A program made the translations under genes and the position numbers. Below the pieces are notes generated by a model. It did not search any database. It saw nothing but the letters and a program-made list of their open reading frames with translations, and was not told the DNA's origin. A DNA stretch of 64,000 bases from Sambucus nigra (taxonomy: Eukaryota > Streptophyta > Magnoliopsida > Dipsacales > Adoxaceae): positions 450,041,219 through 450,105,218 of the forward strand of contig OX422211.1 in the NCBI GenBank assembly GCA_949130495.1, read 5' to 3'. Of this stretch, positions 46,172-60,062 are shown one piece after another (position 1 is the first letter of the stretch; each line of letters starts with the position of its first letter).

Positions 46172-46689
46172 TATCTCAAATACAATTGTGGATTCACAAG
46201 TGCCTCATAAGTCGAAGATCTATATCATATGATACATACAATGGATAAGAAACTAAATCGAACATAAAATAAATCTACAAAATTTAGCTTATTCTTTCAA
46301 GATCCAATATGCTCCTAAAATCTCAAACATACGAAGTGATACTAGTCAACACAATGGGTGCGGACTCGCTGCAAGAATACTAGATACCACTTTTACAAAG
46401 GGTAATATACGTAGTCAATAGTAAGAAATGCAATAAATACCATAACAATGTCTTTTATATACTCATTAATAAATAAACCTAATATCTTTAACAATATTCG
46501 CTTGATAATATAACATGTTCAACTATACAAATAACAAAATCAAGATTGTAAAGAGATATCCAAAAACTAAAAAGGGTACAACAACTATCCACATTATTAT
46601 CGCTAGAAACAAGTACATGATTTGTCTTAGATAAACATACGAATAACTACCAAATAAAAAGATAATAGATAAAATTAGTGATATACAAA
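46172..46689. other. AT-rich stretch, no gene seen
   Basis: No coding sequence or repeat is recognised. Confidence 0.35.
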
Positions 46690-47593
46690 TGTAAGAACTA
46701 GAGGGTTAAAGGAGAGAGAAAGAAGAACCAATTTTACATGGTTTAGCTTTACTTGGTGCTTACGTCCACAAGTGTGAGTGAATTTATTGATCACTTTGGA
46801 AAACACCATTGAAGAGTCCGAAGTACAAGCTATCAAGTTCTTTTTAGAATCGAATAACACATCAGTAAGGTAAAGTCTCATAATATGCAATTGTGAGGTA
46901 AGTGTGTGTTATATTTAGGCTTTTAGAGGAGAAAGGGGAGAGTAGGGCTCGTGGCTCACCATTGTAGGTGAAGAGAGTACACGTTTTAAATTCATAATGA
47001 GATAACAATCACAACTTAGTTATAGGGTATGTACGGGATACTATTTGCATATCTTTTATATCTCCACATGTATTGAAGTTGCTGGCGCTATCCAGTTATG
47101 AAGTACATGCTCATTCTAATGGTATTAACTTACAGTTTGAATTGATGGAGTCAAGTCGTTCTTTTGAGTTGGCATATCTCGTCACATTGTAAGATAACCA
47201 TACTATTAGATTTGGTCAACCAGATTCCCAACATGTACATCAGGCCAGGTGTCATCTTCTAGTTTGACCACAGGTCATTCCATATTTATGGTATAACAAT
47301 AACCCCAAAGAGTTTTCCTATAATTTAAGCGAGTGGAAAGTTCCTTAGAAAGTGATGTATTCTAGGTAGATATTGAATGAACAGAGTAATTGAGTTTATT
47401 TGTATAATATGTTCGTCCCGGATCCTCATTGTATCGCCACTTGGAGACCACATTTCCATGTTCATTTTTTAATTTCTTTGGTTGTGGGCCTGCCATATGT
47501 CGGTCATTGGGGGGCGAGTCAGGTGCTAAGTATTATGCCTGCTCATTAAGCACGTGCGCATAGTTTTGAGACGTCGGTATATTTACCCAACAT
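46690..47593. mobile_element. LTR-like stretch
   Basis: It starts TGTAAGAACTAG and could end ACCCAACA. Near the start it has ATGGTTTAGC ... GCTTACGTCCACAAG then GTGAGTGAATTTATTG (46738 onward), the same motif seen in the LTRs at 1118 and 4362. Flanking 5-mers do not match and no internal domain is attached, so the limits are tentative. Confidence 0.45.
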
Positions 47594-50500
47594 ATTACAT
47601 CACACCTTTTTTTTAAAATGTAATAATTATCCTTTATTAGGTAAAAGATTAGATTTCCCATTATTTTGAATCTTTCACAACCCAACATTTCAAATGTGAA
47701 AACATGGGGGAGGTTTCAATTATATAGATAGGCCGTATAGTAGGTCGCACACATTCAAAATTCCTTTTTGTTTAAAATTTATCTTGATTAATATTAAGTG
47801 AACATGAAAGCTACTTTTAAAGCTAAAAAACAAACAACACCAACAACCCAAAACATGAAGATGATCGAGTTAAATTCCCTTTCAAGCAAAACCTATATTT
47901 CAACATTGTTTTAGACACGACCAACGAATACATATTTATAAATAACTTAGAGATCCACTAATCTGAATGGAACAAGGTCTTCGAGTCTTCCACATCAACC
48001 GATGCAATCTAGTACCGTTCCACAACAAGAATCTCTTGCCTTGGTATTCATTATTCAAATTTAGGAATCAGAATTCCTTTCTTCTTTAGCAATAGAATCT
48101 CAACTCAACAAAGTCAGCAGTAGAGACACACTATACAAGGTTTTCAAGATGAATGGTGTTTTATAAGGTTTAAATAAACTCAATAAATCATTTAGTGGGA
48201 TCGATTTGGAAAAGAAAAGTAATTTTCAGAAACTAGGTTTGTAAGATTTTTCAAACATGTATGAAAAATCATATTTCGCCATGAGCTCTAAGAAAAACAG
48301 TCCATAAGAACCCATTTTACATAAATCACAAATTTTGAGGCGACAAAAATCATTCGAATGAAAACTATAGGTCCATTCTAATGAAAACCTTGTTTAGTAC
48401 AAATGAACTCTAGTTTTTTTTAAATTAACAAGAGATCTCATTTGACCGTACCTGAAATGAATTTCTAATGGATAAATATCTGTCAAATAGAGAGACACCG
48501 TTGGATGGTCGTTTGAAGTTCGTTGTAATGAACTTAACTCGTCGTTCCAACGAACAATGCATCTCGTTCAAACATAAACCAAATCTCGCTCAAACGAAAG
48601 TCCATTCTCACTCGAATGATTAAAAATTATAAAATATTTTTATTTTAAATACTTGCCTCAAAGAAATTTTAAGAAAATCGCCGAATAAAATGTATTAGTA
48701 TAAATTGAAACCATATACAATATAACTTTTTGAACAATGTAGGAATGATTCCTTTGAATTCGATCTTTGATTGTTTCTCAATCACTAACTTATCTTTACT
48801 TTGATGTCCGTGAGAAGTACATGATGTTGCCTTTATAAGGAAATATGCCAAAATAAATAAAAGTGATGAGTAATCTTAAAATTTCCTCTTTTAAATATCC
48901 ATATTTGGCTATTCCGATACAAAACCCAAACAAAAAATAAAACCCCGAAGAAAAGTTCTAGTAATGCCCTCCTAAACCCAAAAAAGCAAACACATTTGTG
49001 ACATTGTATTCAACTGAAATTCTTCATCATGTAGTACATAAAATCATCAGTAAGGAGGAAAGACCAACAAACATGAAGAAAAAATAAATACCGTGACACA
49101 CAAGGTAGTTTAAAGGAATCATAAAACTCCCCTCAATATGTTATCGCCCTTTTTGTCCGTAATAGATAAAGGATTAGAGACTAATCCTAAAATTTTAGCA
49201 TCACTTGAATCCAGATATGAAATATCATCACAAACATAAATAAGTAAGCACATGCGATGAAATTCTAAAGAAAAACCCAAATATGTTTGAAAAAAAATTA
49301 AATTTTTTAATATATAAAAAGTATATATTTATAAGAAGTACATATTAGTATAAATACATACAAGCACGCTATGGAATAACACGAAATACTCAAATTATGA
49401 AAGAGGAATGGAATTGTGTGAATTAGGCCATGAAAAAATCAACAAAGTCATATGAAATAAAGGTGCACGAAATCTATGAGATTATTTTAAAGAAAGATCT
49501 CAATTTCAAACTTAGGTATAAGAATGTTGAGCAAAGTGAAATTGACTATGCTCATTCAAAATTCCATGAATTTGAATGTTTCTAAAGTCAATAACGTCAA
49601 ACTATTTAATGTTTACCAAGAATGTTCACTGTGTAAACCCATTGATTTTCAACTTGTAAAAACCTCAAAATCTCACATTTTTAAGAATTCACTCTCAAAT
49701 TTTTCGAAAAAGTGATAATGCTTATGTTAGTGACGAATCAATAAAAAAAAAAAAAAAACTGGAACTACTATTTTTGTGTGTGGAAATTATTTTAATATCT
49801 TATCAATGATGGCTTTTAATGCAAAGGGGATTTTCACTTTTACACCCCCTTTCCATTTCTTAGATAAAATCAAATTTTCTGGAATAAAAAACATCCAGGC
49901 AGTGATTACTAGAAGAATTTTTTTTCTAATACATTTGATTTGTAATTAAACACCACTGAGATGAGAACGTCGTATTTGGCATATGACAAATTAGTACAAT
50001 TTCAAAAAGTCCGTGCATGAGTATAATAAAGGTAATGCAGAGTTTATCATGGAGAAAGTAATCATTAAAGATCAATGAAATGCTAACCACACACTATAAG
50101 CACACTAAAGAAATGAAATCATGTAATAAAATGCCATGAATAAGACACATGAATTGATTGAATGCATTTGTGATTCGAACATCTTAAATGCACATCCATA
50201 TATGGTGTAAAACAAAATAGAAAAATCTTTTTGATTTTTTTTCAAAATTTGTATCAAAATAAAATATTTTTGAAAACTAAATTTTTTTGTAAAAGAAAAG
50301 AAAATCTTTTTGGATTTCTGTAAAGATAAAAAACATAGAAATATAATCTATCAATAGAGATAAAAGATAGCAATAAGTTAAACATTCCATGCTAGAAATA
50401 ATTCATGAGCTCAATCATTCGTCCGAGAGGAGTTCTAAAAAAGAGTAGACATCCTTAAAATTTCCTCTATCAAACATTCATAAATATTGAGTAAAAACTC

Positions 50501-51659
50501 CACATGTCTAAAAAACTATCAAAATCTCTATATAAATGTGCGGGACCATGTGTGGGAACACATCAAGGAGCAAGTATGGGAACACGTGTGTGTACTCATA
50601 TGGGAGCATGTGAGGGAACATGCGTGTGAGAAACTCTCCCTAGCATAAAAAAAACTCCTTAAGCTGACCTCTATGTTTGCAATGGGAATAAACATTGACA
50701 AGTTTGGGTGAACTTTGGTTAAAATGCATTGGACGAGCTATCCTGGGTGGTTTAGGTCCAGGTCTGATAGCTCAAAATTGCCTTTTGCTTTGTTTCTTCC
50801 TTTTTCTTCTCCGTTGTAGTAAAAATATTTATCAATCACTTTTCCCTTGAAGTACTTACGCAATACACACTAACAACTAGTATAATGGTAAGTAAGGGAT
50901 CAATCAATTCTCTTAAACTAGAACGACGTCAAATAAGGCTAATAAAAATAATTTTCGTATTTTAAAATTTGTACATCAAAGATTTTTATAAAATGGTCAA
51001 CTAATATTAAGCAATAAAAATAAAATCTAGCATAAAATATCAAGTATGAGAATGTATATTAGACAAGTAAAAGGGTGGAATTAGCTATTAACTTCTTTTA
51101 CCTTAACTTTCTTACTTTTCATTTAAAATTCTCCAATATAAATGTTTAAGTCACTAATGAACTTTCATTACGACTAGCGATTTTAATAATTAAAATTTTA
51201 AAATACTATCAGTTTACTTTAATAAAACACTTTCAAATGATGGTTATAAATTTCTCTAATTATTATCCCGTTAAGAATAAATGTTTAAAGTCAGTTTTGT
51301 ATTTAGAAAAAAAAATTCAGGGTGGATAATATCAAGATACAAATTAATGTTTGAGAAAAGTCTAATTCTAGCCGACGAGTGCATTGATTTGTATATTGTA
51401 TATCCAAATTTATACATTATTAGTCCCATTTTAATTCATTTAACAAGTTCTTATGATTGTTTTGTTAATAAAGGAAAAAATGGCCATTTCAATAATTTAA
51501 AATTTTCCTTATGCTAATTCTTGAAAAATTTTATCTAGTAAAAATTTTGTAGGTAATGATGGAATTTAGTGCAAATTAATGATCAACTCGAAAAAAGTGT
51601 AAAAAACTGATTTTTACGGCCGTTCGAAATTTTTTATTTTAAATCTTAAAATAAATTGG
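47594..51659. other. Long AT-rich stretch without a recognised gene
   Basis: Only short chance frames occur. Around 50540-50640 a loose repeat GGGAACAYGTGTGTG recurs about every 20 bp. No element ends were found. Confidence 0.4.
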
Positions 51660-52706
51660 AAATTTTATTCTCCTACTTGGATGAAACTCAGCGTGCGCGT
51701 TTGACAAGAAAATATAGGACTCCTCGAGTAGGAGAAAATTGAGTCCATCGCTCCGATCCAAAGAATAAAGAGGTGGAGTGATCGGTTCCAATAGTGTTCG
51801 GCCAATAAAAAAAAGTTTCAATCCAACTCAAACATCTCAATCCTTGCCCTATAAAAGGGACCCTTCGGCTGATAATTTCGTACACAATTTTGGGGAGAAT
51901 TCTTGAGTGATTGTATATAATTTGAGAGCCATGTGTTTATAATATTTTAGAAAATTGAAAATTATTTTGAGAGAAGTTTAATTTATTAATGAAAATTTCT
52001 ACTCATTCATGTAATTTATTTTTCATTATGGTAGCTTAACTCTTCTATTAGAATTAGGGTGAAGTCGATTATAGTCAGTTAATATTGCCACGTTAAATTA
52101 ATTATTGTTTATTACCTACCTATTTTAATTGTTATAAAAAAATTAGTATTCATTTTAAAACGTCATGACAGTGTGTTTTAAAATCTTTTTTTTTCAAATC
52201 AAGTTTTGAGATTTAAAAAAAAAGTAATTTTGAAGAATTATACTTGCACTTTGATTATTTTGATAGTCCATCCTTAAATACGTTTGTTAACTTTAAAACT
52301 TGTATTTTGTAAGGGACTATGAATTTTAGTCTTCTATTAGTGATGTTAAAAATATTTTTAACATAACCGACATATTTTCGAATTAAAAGCGACTAGATTT
52401 TGTTTAATTTGAGTTATAAAAATGGAATGGCAACGTTAAATTGGTCGGCAATATTAATAACGTAATAAATGGACCATGAATCTTAATTCTTTCATATTGT
52501 TTATAACTCTCATATGCTGCTCTTATTATTCGTAGTTGTTTTTATTTAGTTTAGTGCATTATTATTATCTACCCATTTAGTTTAGTTGAACAATTACAAT
52601 ACTATTAAAAGTTAAAATTGACAAATCTCTATGGGTTCGACTCGTACTTAAACTCGTTATTCTATAATAGCTCGTGAACTTGCGGTAATTTATAAATTGA
52701 CAAACA
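51660..52706 (+). mobile_element. Athila-like Gypsy 5' LTR (left limit unknown)
   Basis: The right end is set by the primer-binding site at 52713: the LTR ends GACAAACA at 52706. Just inside are GGGTTCGACTCGTACTT, TATTCTATAATAG and GAACTTGCGG, the conserved end of Athila/Tat LTRs. A TATA box lies at 51849. The left end was not found; 51660 is only the lower limit of LTR-like composition. Confidence 0.65.
51849..51858 (+). promoter_or_regulatory. TATA box of the Athila-like LTR
   Basis: CTATAAAAGG within CCCTATAAAAGGGACCC, inside the LTR and about 860 bp upstream of its 3' end. Confidence 0.6.
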
Positions 52707-52712
52707 AGTATT

Positions 52713-52730
52713 TGTCACCATTGCCGAGGA
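52713..52730 (+). promoter_or_regulatory. Decayed primer-binding site (tRNA-Asp type)
   Basis: TGTCACCATTGCCGAGGA differs at four positions from TGGCGCCGTTGCCGGGGA, the Athila/Tat primer site complementary to the tRNA-Asp 3' end. Three of the four changes are G to A, the pattern of methyl-cytosine decay. Confidence 0.75.
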
Positions 52731-54183
52731 TTTGTTCGATTTTTTTGAAAGATGTTCGGACTTTCATACTAGTTTTTTTTTTTAATTTTTCATTTTTGTT
52801 AGTGAAAAATTTCATAAAAGAAAAAATGTTAGCAAATACGAAAAATAAAATAAAAATCAGTAGCTAATATTTTCTACTTTTTTAGTTAAAAAAATCAGAT
52901 TTAAGCTTCGATTTTTTTAGTAGATAATATTTTTAAAATATACTTTTTTTGAAAATTTTCAGAATCAATATTTTAGTAAGTAGTCCCAACCCTAAAAAAC
53001 AAAAAACTAAAGTTAAAAAAAACGATCTTTATTCCTAGTAGTAATTTTTCCATTTCCAGAAAAAAAAAATCAAAATTTGTTTAATAAGTGTAATTGGTTA
53101 TTTTTATTTTATGTTAAATTCTCCACTAGTGCATGTGTTGTGCTATTTTATTTTATTTTATTGTGTCACACTTTACGCTTGGTGTAGTTTCTTTCGTATT
53201 TTTTATCAAAAGTTCATTAATAAAAAAGAAAAAGAAAAAGAAAAAAAGAAGAAAAAAATGGGACAAAAGTGAAGAAAAATTCGAAAAAGTGTAGAGCGGT
53301 GACCAAATGTGACGAAAACTTTTGCAATCTTTCCATGAGCACAAGGATCTGTCGAGGACGAAAGAAATGTAGGAGACTTTCTCCTCGATTAACATCAACT
53401 TAAACTTTGGTCTACCGTAAACAAGTGACCGTAAAAAGTCTACATCGGAAGTACATTTTTGTGTGCTCGTATGTTCTTTAATTTTGCATTTAATTTAGCA
53501 CATTGCATTAATTGACTTTAGGACAAAACCTTTGTGAAAGATATGGTGGTGATTTCATCATTTTTTCTTTGCCGGAAAATCAATAATTAACCTAGAATTT
53601 TCATATCACCAACCATCATATTCAATTTAAAATCAAGTAGACGCTTGACTTATGATACCACATAGCTTATATAAAACCTCTTAACGAGGTTAGAATTAAA
53701 ATCAACTTCAATGCGAACTTGCCAAATTGTTTTCGTTTTAATTTGTTTGGGATTGATGGTTTTTAATGAGTCTTCATATCGACCATCGACCTAGAGGAAG
53801 GATCATAATTTGAGGCGATAATCATAGTTGGACATGTTTTAAAATTTTCCTTTCCAATGAGTAAGATTTGTCTAATTAGGGATATTAATTCAGAGTCCTC
53901 AATGTCGTCGATTAATCTCGAAAAAAATTAGATTTTAAAATTGAAATCCCCTCTACCTAAATTAGATATTTCAGTTTGCTTTGTGTTAGCTAGGAATTAC
54001 GTGGTCTGAGTCGAATTATTTTCTTTTAATTTTCATCACAAAAAATTATTAATAAAAAAGAAAGAAAAATTCAAGTGAGCTAAGTGTATGTGAAGTTAGT
54101 TTTGAGATCATACCGGTCGTTTGTCAAGTGTGGAGTCTAGCATTCATGATACTTACGTAGGTAGAGTTTTTATATGCACTGAG
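52731..54183 (+). other. Leader of the Athila-like element
   Basis: About 1.45 kb of AT-rich DNA between primer site and gag. No coding sequence is recognised; the minus frame 53153-53398 crosses an A/G-rich tract. Confidence 0.5.
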
Positions 54184-54986
54184 ATGGGAGACGTATTATC
54201 ACCGTGTGCCCTTAAAGATTATATTTATCCGACTAGATTTAGTCTACCTTTATATATTATTCTACCCGAGCACAATGTGAATAATTTTTAATTCCATTCG
54301 GGAACAATCTAACTATTGCCTGTGTTTCGGGGAACTGATAAATGAGGATCCTTACCTCCACATGCGTGAGTTTGAAGATATTTGTGGGACCACTAAGTAC
54401 TAACAACTAATCGATGAGATTATTAAACTTCAATTATTCCCCTTCTCACTGAAGGGTAAAGTAAAGAGTTGGTTTAACCGCTAAGAACCAAGGTCCATGA
54501 CCACATGAAATCAAATGAGTGTTTTATTTTTACAAAAATTATTTCCCAACCGAAAGAGTGCATCGATACATCATTTCATCAATACATTTAGGCAAAAGGT
54601 GGAAAAGCCTTGTGGATGTATTTCGAGTGATTCAAGGACTTTCTACTGCAATTTCCGCACCATGGGATTGAGATGGGACGCCGAGTCCAAATCTTGTATG
54701 AGGGTTTCAATTGTAATACTCAAACTATGCTCGAGTCACTACGTAATTGTGATTTTACTAAGAAAAGTGAGGCCACCACGTGGTTATTTCTCGAATCTAT
54801 AGAGAATCTAAGTCCACCACATCCAATGAGGGTTTTGCTCACCAAGTAGAACTAAGTTTCAATTTAAATGCCAAAGTGACCACATTGGTCCAATGCTTAC
54901 AAGCTTTGGAGATGAGCAAAGAAGGAAATCTAACCACACCTGCGGTCATGCAACATGTATGTTCGTGTATAAAAAAAGTGCACTAG
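54184..54986 (+). pseudogene. Athila-like Gypsy gag, broken
   Basis: ATG 54184 gives MGDVLSPCALKDYIYPTRFS, then LLPVFRGTDK, EDPYLHMREFEDICGTTKY, IKLQLFPFSLKGKVKSWFNR, LFLQKLFPNRKSASIHHFIN and, in another frame, FLLQFPHHGIEMGRRVQILY and EGFNCNTQTMLESLRNCDFT. This is the retrotransposon gag domain (PF03732) in order, with the 'ALKDYIYP', 'LLP.F.G...EDPY.H' and 'LFPFSLK.KAK.W' motifs of Athila. At least five stops and one frame change are present. Protease and polymerase do not follow: similarity stops near 54990, where unrelated DNA begins. Confidence 0.85.
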
Positions 54987-57900
54987 CACAACAATTTGAA
55001 AATATTCTATTTCCTCTAATCAAGATAAACCTACTAAAATAGAGTCCTACAATACAAATAATGGTGTGTCCATCTCCATCTAAGATTATGAACTAGACTT
55101 ATATTCTACAAGGACCGACGATCTGATCTTTCGTGCGTAAGACGAACTCTACACACCAAATCATCTACTGTGTAGAATAAGAGACACCCATGCATAAATA
55201 TATAATATAATATGATGCAATAATCACATGTAAATATTCTAATTAAAATACATACTAAAATTCACTAGTGAACAATGACTTTTAGTGTACAACCCCAATA
55301 ATATCTTACTTATACTCCAAGACATGGAACTGTGTATCTAGAAACCATACCTCACACTAAAGTAAAAGGCTTACATGTTGTCAACCAATGTAATCATAGC
55401 CACTGGAAACGCCGTTATGTATAATTTCTTATACAAGGCGCACTATACACTTTCTGTAATCTTAAATCTGACTGAATACATAAGTAAGTACCCTAAAAGT
55501 TACTCATATCTTTACTTGGAAACAAAATATACATTCACTAATTCTTTTCATCTGCTTGAATATTTATTCTACCAAAACCAATGTTCTATTATAGAGTACC
55601 AAAACCAATGTTCTATTCGAGAGTAATACAAATTCCAAATTTGAAAGAGCAAAAGTCATTCTTGGAATATTGTATAGCAAAGTTTCGAAAGAACAACAAC
55701 AATATGATAACTTAGATAAGTAAAAGTAGATTCTTTCAAGTGATCAATGATAATCTGATACAAAAACTGTAATACAATTTTCTATTGTTTTCATATTAAA
55801 ATTGATTGGACTACCACACGCTAACTGTATGACATATCCCTACATCGCGTGCGACGATAGATATAGAAATAAATATAGCATTTAATATACTACCACACTT
55901 CTATCACCCTTTTGTAGACACTAAACAAATCCAACCATTTATCAAAATCATTAATTGATTTACCTATCACACTAGAGTCACTTGAAACTGATGGGTTTGA
56001 CCCTATCTCGCTCAATCTATATGATACCAAATCTCGTAACTTTTTCAAGAATGTTATGCATCCTTGTGAAGGAATACTTTATTATAGTTACAATGTTTGT
56101 TATGTATGTTTCCAGGGGTCACGATAGGTGACAATCCTAAGAATAAGAAACATGCCCTCTATGATAAAGTTACCCCTTTAAGGGTGTACAAATCGTGATG
56201 CATTCATATGGTTTTTGCCATTATGAGAATTAACAGACCTCCCATTACGATAAGGTAGTAGAATGTCATAGCCGTTTCTTTGTGCTGTTTTCACCTATAT
56301 TGGTGGTACGAAAGAAGTTCATATAAGCCTATTAGACCTTCATTTGTTCCAAAAAATGCTTTTGGGAATGTAGTCTAGAATATAGATTTAATCATTTATC
56401 ATTGTTCCAACTTGTCAAGTTTTCTCCTAACACAAGTGTTGTACTACCTGTTATATAAAGTACCAGAATCGAATTGAAAGAACTTCATTATATTTAATGG
56501 GGGTGAAGAAAACTAACATGGAAAACAATTTTGACACATGTATATCTGTATCTTATGAATAACCAACATGAACCTTATCACATGTGGAAGAAACCTAATT
56601 CTTCTTTCTTTGAGACATCATTATTGAAATTAACTTATGGAATTATCTTTGTGGATATAATTCAAGCTACTGATCTATAATTCTTAAATTTTCAAATAGG
56701 GAGTTATAGAATTACATCAATCATAATAAACCAGTTATAATATTTCTATAGCTATAATACCTCCTGGTCATTTTTCTTTTAAACCATATTTATGAATTAG
56801 AAGTGTCTCCCCTTACGATGAATGTAAGAACCTACCTTCTACTAGTTTAGAATCCATTTAGATGAAATGACCGGTGTATTTGGTGTTATAGACATATTAT
56901 GGTTTATAGAGAATAATCTTATCATTTTAATAAGTCATGAATATTATTAAAAAACTATAGTATACTAAATATGAGATTTATTATATAATGATTATCCTCT
57001 TTAGTACTAAAGATGAATATATTGTTTATTACCATTAACAACACATGTGTTACTAAAATAGCATAAATATCCTTCCATAAAAAGAATAGAAGTTGAACCA
57101 AAGTTCCTTCTATTCTTATATAGTTATAATGAATCATTTAAATTAGTTGTTAATTATCAAAAAAGAGACTCACGTCTCCCACTGCCACTACAAATTCCTA
57201 GTAGTAGATTAATTCACTATCACTAGTTGGCAGGTTTCCTAGAACAAATGATTAAAGGCGTATGTGTCTACTATCCAGGTTGTCGTAGAACAAACCATTA
57301 AATATTATTCAACATTTTGTAAATAAAACGTATTTACTTTGTTCTTTTAAAGAAGATAAGCTTATTAACTCCTACTAGTATTCAGACAGCTCTTAGTGAA
57401 TTAATTTGAAATTACACAATTCGTTAAGTGTCTTTGAAACCTACTCATTGCCTAAACTAAAACTTAATAGTTTCTGATTTGACTTTAGCTTCTATTAACC
57501 TTTCAGCTAAGAAGTGAAGTTATTTCAGTACCGTCAATACTTATATGATATTATAATAAAACCTTTTATTAGGGAGGATATCAATGTGGGTTTCCCCATC
57601 AATTTCTCCTCTTTAGATTTCTAGTTTCTTCAGATGAGAAATCACCATCAAAACATAATCTTATAACTAGGGTTGTATCAATCATACTAATATTTCCTTA
57701 AAGTCATTCATAGCAACCTCCCTAACTATATGCCCTGATTATCAAACATTAGATGTGAGATAATCATTATATTATAGGTAATGGACACTGATTAGTACCG
57801 ACGTGACAACATAATTCACTTAATGAATAAGTTATTGTGTCACACCATTAATCTTATTTACTTATATTCTAGATTTCGTACATAAATCTTCTAATGTGAC

Positions 57901-58159
57901 TATTCAAGACAACACTAAGAAAATACAAATATGTATTTCTCTACCATCAACACTATGACAAATTTAAATTCAATCCTTTTAATTATTATCAAATGGTGTG
58001 TAAAACTAAGTATGAAATAAGTGGATATTGGATATACCATTTAAAACTATAGAATCGCATAATAAGGAACATATTATGACAAACAATTAACTTTGAATCC
58101 AATTTAAAGTTGGTTCTTTCTACCATTTTAAACGAATTTGTGAGCATCCCAATTATCGT
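54987..58159. other. Non-coding stretch, possibly interior of a non-autonomous retroelement
   Basis: AT-rich with moderate complexity and no recognised protein on either strand. Together with 58160-59890 it may be the interior of a minus-strand element whose primer site is at 59873. Confidence 0.35.
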
Positions 58160-58480
58160 TTGAATAGCACCCCTCTTTAGATAACCTATTATACATAATC
58201 ACATTAGGCACCTGACTCCTTTTATATAGTACCATCTAAGCAAAGACTATGCCAAATAAAATTAATAGCTGACAATTCGGTCCCATAAAATAATAGGATT
58301 CCTCTTTGAAGAACCTACTATAATTTTGTGTCTAAGTGTATATCACGAACTAATTTTAGACTATCCCATATCACATAGACTCCTCTTTTGGGGGCTGGCC
58401 ATATGAATATGAGCCTAAAATTAACTATAAGGAAATTTGCATTGGTTATCACAATAATTAGTATTCCTCTTTGGAGGACC
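58160..58480 (-). repeat. Periodic CCTCTTT...GACCTACT motif
   Basis: Related sentences recur at about 58168, 58309, 58381 and 58461 (for example ATTCCTCTTTGAAGAACCTA and ATTCCTCTTTGGAGGACCTA), with 70-80 bp between the last three. On the minus strand the core is TAGGTCCTCCAAAGAGG, itself an imperfect palindrome. Confidence 0.6.
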
Positions 58481-59872
58481 TACTTATTTTTGAAAATCTA
58501 CAACTGTTGGTAGAGTCCATGGGATTTGTTTGTGACCAAATCCCTCTTTCACTTAGTAATTTAAAACATTTGTGAGGGTTGTCAAAAAGAGAAGTTTAAT
58601 TTTAATATTTTAAAAAATACAGGGTAATTGGCGCATGTTGAAATTTTCGATCGTCCAAATTTCCATGCATTCAAAACATGTGTAGTAAATATAAATTCTA
58701 AATTTTCTTATATTCACAAAATAAATTCAAAAATTTAATTTATATTTTCTAATTACCCATTAAAAACCCATAATTTTAAAATTTTAAATTAAGCATATAA
58801 CCATGGAGACTGTTCAATTTAACGTTATCCAATTAAAATATTGGGATTGTCCAATTTATTTATTGAAATTACAATAATCAATTTCGTTATTTTAATTATC
58901 CAAAAAAAATTAAATTATTTTAAATTAAAATAATTTTGGAAATCAAATTTAATTTGAGTAATAAATAAAAATGATCCACCAAAAAATTTATTTTTTAAAA
59001 AACCATGATTTAAGGATTGGTCCAATAATATTTGTCTATGTTTTCCAATTTAATGAGTCCGCTAACATTAATTAATTTTAACATGCGAGTCAATAAAACA
59101 AAAATATTAAAAAAGAACTACAATCACAAGAGAATAAGAAAAAAATGAGATAGAATCCATATATAATAACGAAACTAATATAGGTCCCTCTCCATTATGG
59201 TATATAATTCCTTATCTCATGCCATTATTGAATCCACAAATCGTTCCCATGTAAGGAACCAAGTAAGAAATCTAGGCTGAGTCAAAGTTTACCTATAATG
59301 TGCCACCACCATTAAAATACAACGGGAGGTTGCTCATGCCAAAATAACAGATAATCGCACCACCGTGCAATGTTTTCATGGTCCCTAGTATGCCTATGAA
59401 GTGTATCGTGACACTTCCGTGTGATGTCTTGATCGGTAACTCACACTCCATGTTCGGTTTCAACATAATAAGATCCCACAAAAACTTTCCAAATTATTGT
59501 CCGAGGAATCTCATTTGTCTTTAAAATTGTCTTCGGTGCCCGACTCATCCATGTAGATTTCGACGAACATAAAAAAATTACATGTAATAATTACAACTAG
59601 ATCTAATGATCTAAAACAAAAAAATTAATTATTATAATCGAATCGAAGATGGAAAAATAACTACGCATAAACCATCATAGGATCCAATCACATAAACTTA
59701 AGAAATATGAATCGGACAACAATGGAAGGATGAAACTTATGAATCTCTATAAAATAAATTAGATCCTAAATCAAGCATTAATTTAAGATTCATTCAAGAT
59801 TAAAACTAATTTGATTGAACCAATTTTGATGGACAACAATGATTTTTCAATTATCATGTAAATCAAAATCCT
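58481..59872. other. AT-rich stretch, no gene seen
   Basis: The minus frame 59293-59481 contains HGSVTIHFIGILGTMKTLHG and is not recognised. It lies where a gag leader would be if the primer site at 59873 is real. Confidence 0.35.
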
Positions 59873-59884
59873 GCTATGATACCA
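59873..59884 (-). promoter_or_regulatory. Copia-type primer-binding site (initiator tRNA-Met)
   Basis: On the minus strand TGGTATCATAGC, one mismatch from TGGTATCAGAGC, followed by AGGATTTTG. The bases before it (GGAGTAAT) do not show the CA end of an LTR, so the element is eroded or the match is by chance. Confidence 0.45.
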
Positions 59885-59952
59885 ATTACTCCAGGACTTA
59901 AAATAAAATGCTAGATGATTTTATATATATGATAATGGGGTTTTACTAAAAA

Positions 59953-59961
59953 ATAATAATG

Positions 59962-60005
<44 letters not shown>

Positions 60006-60062
60006 TATTCAAGATCTCATACAAAAATAATAATGGTGTATATATATAATATTCAAGATCTC
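59953..60062. repeat. Local duplication around an AT microsatellite
   Basis: AATAATAATGGTGTATATATA ... AATATTCAAGATCTCATAC-type sequence is present twice in a row. The first copy contains the (TA)n expansion at 59965-60001. Confidence 0.85.

Noticed and set aside
53153..53398. 81-residue minus frame
   Set aside because: Contains a run of Phe from an A/G-rich tract in the Athila-like leader; not a gene.
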